NCBI RefSeq assembly: GCF_964340395.1
Contig: NC_135556.1
Span: 859,001-923,000, forward strand
Reading direction: 5' to 3'
DNA: 64,000 nucleotides
DNA from: Glandiceps talaboti
Lineage: Eukaryota > Hemichordata > Enteropneusta > Spengelidae
Under the pieces are notes generated by a model, which worked only from the letters and a program-made list of their open reading frames with translations, was not told the DNA's origin and did not search any database. Numbering within the stretch: position 1 is the stretch's first letter; each line of letters begins with the position of its first letter. Of this stretch, positions 56,817-64,000 are shown one piece after another. A program made the position numbers and the translations under genes.

Positions 56817-57099
56817 TTTTTGAATATTCAGACCCCAGGAGCAGTCGTTTACATTGTACACTTCATTTTACCTATATATTATATATTAACTATGATAGTA
56901 ATGCATGTCTGCCAAAATGTATAAGTAAAGTGTATATCCATAAAGCTGACAGTATAATAATATATTGAGAATAAGATTGGTGTATTGAAGATGATTTTTA
57001 AATATTGTATGGCTTTCGATACTGTGTATATTAGAAATTTCATGTCTCTAAATGGTCCCCCACAAGTTCGAACTGCTCACCATGGGAGGGGGACACTCC

Positions 57100-58733
57100 T
57101 TCCCTCATCCGCCCACTAGTTATAATGGGGAAATGCTATTTCTGCCCAAAATCATGATTGAAAGATAAAACCCTGCTGACTAAGTATCTGCAAGTATTTT
57201 GTGAGACCTTTTTCGCAAAGCCCACATCTGTTATGTAAAGAAATCTCTCCTTGGTTTGTGGACGCTAAAGTTGATTTCCAACTTTTATTTTGATGTAGTG
57301 TACTAGTACTATACAATTGTATATCTCTAGGATGCTGGAAGTTGGGTGGGTGAACAGTATAATCACACATTGAAATATATGTAAGGGGGGACTTCAAAAT
57401 TTTTTTGGTTCACTTTAATAGGGGGAACAAGACATTTTTCTGAGAGCACAAATGGGGGTGCTGCGAATTTTTTTACCAAAATAATTTCTCTCCAGGCCCT
57501 CCCTGCTGTAAATTATGACTCCACCCTTAAGGGCCTGTCTGACTTGACCGGTTATCAAAACAATGTCAAATTATTATCATTGATGAACGAGGCAAGACGT
57601 CACTCGCTCAGCGTTAGTAGTATGTATGCTTGTCTGTAAAATTCGGAAAGATAATGAATTCTAAAATTTGATTTTGTGATGTTAGTTCTATCGCATCATG
57701 GAGTAGTCATACACGTTCTTACTTTAATAAACCACTATTCCATTTATGACTGTAAGACGCGTCATACCGTTCCACCCTCACCGGCCTCCTCTTAGGGCTG
57801 ATATCATACAGACTAGACTACCTCATACTACGGTAGAATTATTAAACGATGACAAGTTCTTAGATCTCCACTTCCCCAGCCAATGTTCTAATAAATACAC
57901 CTGTCTGGTTTGGCCTTTATCGAAACTGTCAAGTTGATGAATGCAACAGTGATGTCACCTGTTATGCCAGTGTTAGTCATCTACATGTAATACGTGACTC
58001 TGTAAACTTCGGAAAGATATTGATTTGAGAACTTGTCATCGTTTAGTAATTCTACCATAGCATGAGGTAGTCTAGTCTGTATGGTATTCTGTGATGGGGC
58101 GCAGAAACCCTTGTTTTCTTACTGGCTTGCTAAACAAGTGCAAGTATATTAGCTAGAGGAAAAGAGATAAACATTACTTCTCATACTAATAACATTTTGT
58201 GTGTCTGTAAAGTTGAATTAAAGTGACAAAAAACATTGCGACATAACGTGTGTATAGAAATAGAAAATTATTTAATTTCAGAAGTTTAAGAACAATAATA
58301 GTACATAACGTATATGAAGCAATACACATACATGTATTCAGGGCACCTTGTATGTGGTTATATAAAGTTGACTTGAAAGGGACAAAAGAAATAAAGAAAT
58401 AATGTAGCTATAACGTGCAGTGTATGAAAACACAGTTGTGTACATTTCAGAGCATAGGTCATCGGCAGATGCTGTGGAATTTATTTTGGCTGGAGCCAAA
58501 ATTTAAGGTGGGGGGGGGGGGAATTGGGAGGGTATTAAAACAATGGAGGATTCCTGATGGAGGGGTGAAAATTCCGATGGTCTGAAGGGGGGGGGGGGGG
58601 GGGGAGAGAGAGATATTACACTCATGATTTCAATCGAATTAAACGTTCGCTTATCGAGTAAATTAAAAAAATTCTCACGACTTATATTGTACATGTATAT
58701 TCGGTGATGACTCTCTCTAATCTCTAATCCCTC

Positions 58734-58814
<81 letters not shown>

Positions 58815-59115
58815 CATATTTTAAGTGGTTACTGAGCCGGGGAGGGGGGACACCTCCTCCCCATGTACCTCTCATGGGGTTACTGTTTCTGCCCAAAATC
58901 ACGATTGAAAGATAAAACCCTGCTGACTAAGTATCTGCAAGTATTGCCTAATGTGAGACCTTTTTCGCAAAGCCCACATATATTTGTAAAGAAATCTCTC
59001 ATTGTTATGCATGGACGCTTATGTTGATTTTTATTTTAATGTAGTGTACCACACATGCTGTACATATCTGAAGTGGAGTCGGGGGCTGTATAATTACACA
59101 TTAGAATATGTGTAG
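57100..59115. repeat. Pair of ~270-bp direct repeats with a foldback between them
   Basis: 57,150-57,390 and 58,895-59,115 correspond (GACTAAGTATCTGCAAGTAT, TTTTTCGCAAAGCCCACAT). Between them, 57,800-57,862 and 58,026-58,088 are inverted copies (CAGACTAGACTACCTCAT) that could be the arms of a small foldback element. Confidence 0.7.
58737..58811. repeat. (CT)n microsatellite
   Basis: About 75 bp of uninterrupted CT. Preceded by G-runs at 58,509-58,521 and 58,586-58,603. Confidence 0.95.
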
Positions 59116-59519
59116 CCGGAAAAGGGGGGGGGGGGAGTATTTCAAATTACTAATGTCAAATTACCTTCTAAAGATGTGTTTAGGAAGTTAAATTATAGGA
59201 ACAAAAGAACTGTAGCAACAATAATGTGTATAAAAATACAGAATTATCAATGTCAGTAGTTCATTAAACAACAATGTAGCTTGTAGGTACTGTGGTATAA
59301 CATGAGAAATACCAGAGAAATACGATGATGTTGACGTCAGAAAAGATGCAAATAGTTTATATTACACCCACGCAGAGAAAGATTGTACTTGACGAAACTT
59401 AAATTGCGCCCTCGTAGGCAGAGAATTTTACATATTGAAATTAAACGTTACTGGTACCATGAAATTTAGTTTTGACTTGGAATTTCAGATTTACTTGAAT
59501 TGAGTAGTGATTAGCAAAT

Positions 59520-60000
59520 CAGAAAATAAGGATTGCTCTTTGAAAACAAAAGTTTTGTTCATAGTACATTGTATTATATTTCGTTCTTGAAAGACAAAAG
59601 TTTAATACAGAATATGCAAAAAATTTGTTCTTGGGATGTAAATTTTTTGTACAGAGTATTAAAAGTTATACACTAAAAAAATAAAAGATTCCTTTCAAGA
59701 ATTAGAAGTTGTTCTTACGAAACAAAAGTTTTGTTTCAAAGAATTAAAAGTTTACTCATGAAAAAGAAATGTTTCCTTTCAAGAATTAAAAGTTCGTTCT
59801 ATGGGGAAAAGCTTTATTTAAAAAAATTAAAAGTGTGTTCTTTGGAAGGAAAGGTTTTATTCAAAGAATTAAAAGTTTACCCTCGAAAAATAAAAGTTTC
59901 CTTTCAAGAATTCAAAGTTCATTCTTTGGAAAGTAAAGTTTAGTTCAAAGAATTAAAAGTGTGTGCTTTAGAAGGAAAAGTTGACCAAAGAATTAAGATT
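59520..60000. repeat. Degenerate A-rich minisatellite (~44-bp unit)
   Basis: Words such as AAGAATTAAAAGTT and TTCTTTGGAAGGAAAAG recur irregularly. The Lys-rich ORF at 59,731-59,943 reflects the repeat, not a gene. Confidence 0.75.
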
Positions 60001-60017
60001 TTGTATTGTCGCCTAAG

Positions 60018-60525
60018 GTCCGCCATACCACGCCCATAGCAACAACCAAATAATCACATATATTGCAAAGACAACAGGAATTGAAAGACAAATGAATGAA
60101 CATTCCAAAAATGTATGCTAATGTGCCTAGCAACAAGACCATACCCATAGCAATAGCCAAATGATCACATATATTGCAAAGGTAACAGGAATTGAAAGAC
60201 AAATGGACAAACATTCAAAACAAGACCCGGACCATGCCATAGCAACAGTCAAATGATCACATATATTGAAAAGATAATATCAGGAATTCATACACAAGTG
60301 AACAAAAACATTAAAAAATGTATGTAAATATATCTAGCAACATGACCACGCCCATAGCAACAGCCAAATGATCGTGTATATCGCAAAGATAGCAACATGG
60401 TTGGATAGGCAACTGGATAGTCATTCAGCAAATGAACACCTATTGTTAGCATGGACGAGCATATGGATAAACATTTTTTAAAAACTGTACAGTTGTGCTA
60501 CAATGCCATTGGCCATGTTTTTTGC
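60018..60525 (+). repeat. Interspersed repeat with ~110-bp monomers, copy 3
   Basis: Monomers at about 60,032, 60,127, 60,228 and 60,333 and the common tail (GCAACATGGTTGGATAGGCA at 60,391). Confidence 0.8.
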
Positions 60526-60589
60526 TCTGCTGTCAGCGAAAGCTGAAAGCATAGCTTTAGGTATAGGTGAGTATTAAGGTATAGAGTAT

Positions 60590-60905
60590 AGGTGAATCAT
60601 TTGTGTCCGTCAACTTTTTATATTTTCATCATCTTCTCCGAAAGTGACAGTCAGAATTCTTCGATATTTGGTGTGCATGTTCGCTGGGGGGAGGCTATTC
60701 AGATTTGTTCATGCCAAGTTGATCTGTGCCATTTTCAATTTTTTATGATTTTTTTTCAAAAAATGATATTTTCATCATCTCCTCGAGTACTACTTGTCAG
60801 ATTGCTTTGATATCTGGTGTGTTGATGTGCAGGAGGTAGCTTACTCAGATTTGTTAATTTCAAGTCAGCACATCTTCTTTTCGATTTTTTCTGATTTTTT
60901 CTTGT
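60590..60905. repeat. Two diverged ~170-bp units
   Basis: TATTTTCATCATCTTCTCC (60,620) and ATTTTCATCATCTCCTCG (60,769) start parallel stretches sharing TTTGATATCTGGTGTG-like and CTCAGATTTGTT words. Confidence 0.65.
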
Positions 60906-60912
60906 AATTTAA

Positions 60913-61293
60913 AGGTGATTCAAAATGCTCACATTCACTATAGCTAATTTGCTAGACGACATGTTTGTGAAATGCATTCTGGTTTTAAAACTTTTCAAAA
61001 GCGTCTGCAAACACCTTAAAATGACCTTTTTTCAGTCACTTCCCTTCGGATTTACTTCGAGAGTTTTCGGGTATTTCCGGTCCCACCTAGACCACGGGAT
61101 TTTATGACGTCATAAGGAGACATGGATAGCACGTAGCCTATGACGAGCGTAGTCAACAGGTGAATAAAACTCAACAGCCTTGTGAAAAAATACATTGCTG
61201 GTGGTTGTAATAGACATCAGTAAACAAAAACTACACTCTACATGTCTTATTAACCAACATTTACCGATATTTACTCACCATTTTGAATCACCT
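60913..61293. mobile_element. 381-bp TTAA-flanked MITE with a CRE
   Basis: Inverted ends AGGTGATTCAAAATG (15 bp perfect), flanked by TTAA at 60,909-60,912 and 61,294-61,297. Contains the palindromic cAMP-response element TGACGTCA at 61,105-61,112. Non-coding; TTAA suggests piggyBac or Kolobok origin. Confidence 0.85.
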
Positions 61294-63187
61294 TTAAAGA
61301 AAAAGTGAATATGTTAATGAGCATTATGGCCGACACCATATTGGAAATCAGTCCACGAGACTTTAGGTAAAGTGCAACTTTTCAAAAGACACTATTGACG
61401 TCAAACAAGCAATGTAATATGTGCTATAGTCATAATTCTACGCATTGTGCGCCCAAATGACAAGTGTTTGTTCGAAACAGGGTTGTAAACTTCAAATCCA
61501 AATTTTGCACCCCTTCTACATAATCAGCCAGTCCGCAATACCCTCATTTGCATACAATCTATCCTCATATGCTCCAGATAGCGACATTTTGAATGGCTGC
61601 TCACGGGCCTTATTTTTCGGTATTTTCAACTCGCCGTAACTTTCACTACAGTTCCTCATTTTAGATACTGAAAACGCGTAAACCTCAACTGATATCTCTT
61701 CTTTCGTGCCAGCAAAATAAATTTTGGCATTACATTTAGGAATACCGATTTTCCGACGAATTTGGGATGCATACTTGAGGCCCTGAAATTTCGACCCAGT
61801 TTTTCGCTCATAGCATGGAAGTATAACCCTCCATGCTCATAGTTTCCTCAATACAGACCGGAAAGTTTACAAATGTCACAAAAAGGTGGATTTTTATGTG
61901 ATTTAAATAACCATGGCAAGTAAATTTAGTAGGATCGTTGTGTAACGGTCCGAACCGTTCAAGAATTTTCGGTAGAAAATGACTGATTTGACCTGGAAGC
62001 TGAAGATGACCTCGTTTGACGTCCGGGCGATTTTCCACAGCAACAACACAAGAGTTCTTGTGGTACTCACTAAAATCACACTTCAGACCCACTATAAAAG
62101 TTTGATGTTTTCAGATAAACTGTATCTTGTGATTAATTCTATATTGTCGTGCAATTTGGAATGACAGTGAACCAGAATGAAGACAACTCGTTTTTCGTAT
62201 CTTTTCCCGTTTTACATGTAAATCCGAAAAGGTTCTCTCTGGTCATGTCAGTGGTTAGCCCTGCTTACATACGACAGGCGAAGCACAAGTCTATATTGCT
62301 GACTTGACTCTAAACAAATAGTAGGGACAGTTGTCAGAATCGAGTCCCGGATTACTCCATATGCAAGCACGACTAGTCAGTGATCATACTGGGACTGCTT
62401 TGAGTACGAACAAAGTGAGGCATGTTGAGGTAATTTGTTGAGAATTATAAATATTGCGAAATGTCAAGTACAAGGTTTAAATACAATGGAATGATGAAAA
62501 AAATTGGCCGAGTCTGCTGACAGGCGCCGGTCACAAGAAACTTCGTAAATTAAAATATCAGACGATGTTATGTCTACTACAACTTACTAGTACAAGTTGA
62601 ACGTTGTTGACTTGGTAAATTTGTTAGAAAATTGAAATTCGAATTGCCTCAAAATTATTTTAGATCCCTAGTTTATTTCATTCATCATTAAAATTTTCCA
62701 GGGTTAAAGCTGTAAGACACTGGAATTATTTATAGCCAACCTCAAAATCCTTTTTTTCTTTTTCTTGTGTGCATTTCCCAGTCATTATTTTTCTGAGATT
62801 TTGTGTAATTTTTCATAACAGTAGATTTTTTAAATAAAATGGTGACTATGGTATAAAAGTACAATACATTACCAACTTTCTGTGTAAAATGTGTTTTATA
62901 GTGAGACATCATATGAAACCACTAACCACTTTATTACATCGCTAAAACAAAACTGCATAGTGAAGAGCTGAAGAACTGAACCACTTCTACATATTACCAA
63001 AATAAAAAATTAAATTAAAAACAACAGCGGAGCTATTCTGACTGATAGGTCGCTTGTTTTTAGTTTTAATGAGTAATTTGCATAATTAGTGATTCCCTTA
63101 CAGAAGGCATTCAGTTTAAATCTGGTGTATACCTGAAATCATTATGTTGATGGATGAAACTAAACTAAAATGATTTGCTTCTTCTAG

Positions 63188-63292
63188 AATTGCTGATGTG
63201 GATGATACCAGACTAAGTGATGATTACCTTGATAGTAGGTACATTGAAGATTGTGTCAAACAGAACAGACTGCTGACAATTGAGTCATACAG
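63188..63292 (+). CDS. TERF2IP: TERF2IP exon 3, C-terminal part of BRCT domain
   Basis: Acceptor TTGCTTCTTCTAG, donor AG|GTAAAT. The first base completes the Lys codon left open by exon 2; the frame then reads IADVDDTRLSDDYLDSRYIE and DCVKQNRLLTIESYR. The SRYIEDCV..N.LL..E.YR pattern is the BRCT alpha-3 region of TERF2IP (vertebrate form STQYILDCVERNERLELEAYR in outline). The exon ends in phase 2. Continued exons lie beyond the right edge. Confidence 0.9.
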
Positions 63293-63387
63293 GTAAATAA
63301 CATTATGAAGTGTAAACTTGTCCAAAGAACTCTGTGATATGTGAGTGACACTGACAGTATGTGTATGTATTCTGACAGCATTTACAC

Positions 63388-64000
63388 AAGTGGTTGCAGT
63401 GTTTTCTGCAGCCATACAGTGGTTGTAGTGTTCTGTACAGCCATACAGGGGTTGTATTGTTGTCTACAGCCATACAGTGGTTGTAGTGTTCTCTACAGCC
63501 ATACACTGTAAAATGATACAGTGGCTGTAGTGTTCTCTGCAGACATACAGTGGTTGTAGTGTTCTCTACAGCCATACAGTGGTTGTAGTGTTCTCTGCAG
63601 ACATACAGTGGTTGTAGTGTTCTCTACAGCCATACAGTGGTTGTAGTGTTCTCTGCAGACATACAGTGGTTGTAGTGTTCTCTACAGCCATACAGTGTTT
63701 GTAGTGTTCTCTGCAGCCATGCAGTGATTGTAGTGTTCTCTACAGCCATACAGTGGTTGTAGTGTTCTCTGCAGACATACAGTGGTTGTAGTGTTCTCTA
63801 CAGCCATACAGTGGTTGTAGTGTTCTCTGCAGACATACAGTGGTTGTAGTGTTCTCTACAGCCATACAGTGGTTGTAGTGTTCTCTGAAGACATACAGTG
63901 GTTGTAGTGTTCTCTGCAGCCATACAGTGATTGTAGTGTTCTCTACAGCCATACACTGATACAGTGGTTGTAGTGTTCTCTACAGCCATACAGTGGTTGT
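63388..64000. repeat. 29-bp minisatellite, about 20 copies, extends past the window
   Basis: Unit CAGTGGTTGTAGTGTTCTCT plus (G/A)CAG(A/C)CATA. Units ending in TGCAGACATA and TACAGCCATA alternate over much of the array, giving a 58-bp higher-order period. It starts about 95 bp after the exon 3 donor. Its minus-strand ORFs are artefacts. Confidence 0.93.

Larger units (their letters stand above)
46806..63187 (+). other. TERF2IP intron 2 (about 16.4 kb)
   Basis: Bounded by GTAAGT (46,806) and TTGCTTCTTCTAG (63,187). Holds two minus-strand ORFs and several repeats. Stretches without a listed feature (46,806-47,378; 50,650-51,200; 52,240-53,660; 61,300-63,187) show no recognisable gene. Confidence 0.85.

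Noticed and set aside
56475-56968. Long Ser/Leu and Arg/Glu ORFs on both strands
   Set aside because: They are translations of the TC/TCTG microsatellite.
58503-58902. Arg/Glu-repeat ORFs
   Set aside because: Produced by the CT microsatellite and G-runs.
59731-59943. Lys-rich 70-residue ORF
   Set aside because: Reflects the degenerate A-rich minisatellite.
63388-64000. Regular 29-bp repeats resembling a CRISPR array
   Set aside because: Units are directly adjacent with no unique spacers, in an animal intron next to a spliced exon; it is a minisatellite.

Overview
The window is a piece of an AT-rich animal genome, most likely a marine invertebrate; I cannot place the phylum. Evidence for an animal host: a TIMM8-type mitochondrial chaperone gene, the spliced start of a TERF2IP (RAP1) shelterin gene, a Polinton/Maverick element, several LINE reverse transcriptases, and hAT, TTAA-specific, Mutator-like and Sola-like DNA transposons. 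Nothing is bacterial in layout.

1-13,700: the larger part of a decayed Polinton (Maverick) running in from the left edge. Recognisable parts are the C-terminus of a probable minor capsid protein, protein-primed DNA polymerase B (minus strand), a zinc-finger protein, a retroviral-type integrase with a chromodomain, the double jelly-roll major capsid protein, the packaging ATPase, and a string of small Polinton-type proteins of unknown role. Nearly every long gene carries frameshifts or stops, and the polymerase has lost an active-site aspartate, so this is a fossil. Almost every ORF is preceded by a TATATA-rich box close to its ATG. The adenain-like protease and the terminal repeats are not visible.

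13,700-20,000: repeats. A four-unit 151-bp array, LINE fragments, a 1.1-kb hAT-type element, an interspersed repeat with 106-114 bp monomers, and a longer broken LINE ending in an ATT microsatellite.

20,000-63,300: the host locus. TIMM8 (minus) and TERF2IP (plus) are head to head across 414 bp containing a good ZNF143/Staf-like site. TERF2IP exon 1 (20,654-20,800), exon 2 (46,759-46,805) and exon 3 (63,188-63,292) join in phase and encode the start of the BRCT domain; introns 1 and 2 are about 26 kb and 16 kb and are packed with transposons. The clearest insertions are a 4.77-kb element (25,729-30,493) with 31-bp inverted repeats, a 4-bp target duplication and a broken DUF7869/Sola-like ORF, itself interrupted by a TTAA-type MITE; a 3.38-kb hAT (36,162-39,541) hosting a 1.54-kb piggyBac-type element; a 4.2-kb element with ~50-bp inverted repeats and a SAP-domain ORF (40,920-45,134); small Mutator-like MITEs with 9-bp duplications; and two hAT copies related to the one at 15 kb. 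Two intronic minus-strand ORFs (48,367-48,942 and 49,497-49,964) are intact.

63,300-64,000: a 29-bp minisatellite in TERF2IP intron 3 that runs off the right edge.

Family assignments rest on reading motifs and on memory of the families; no search was run.
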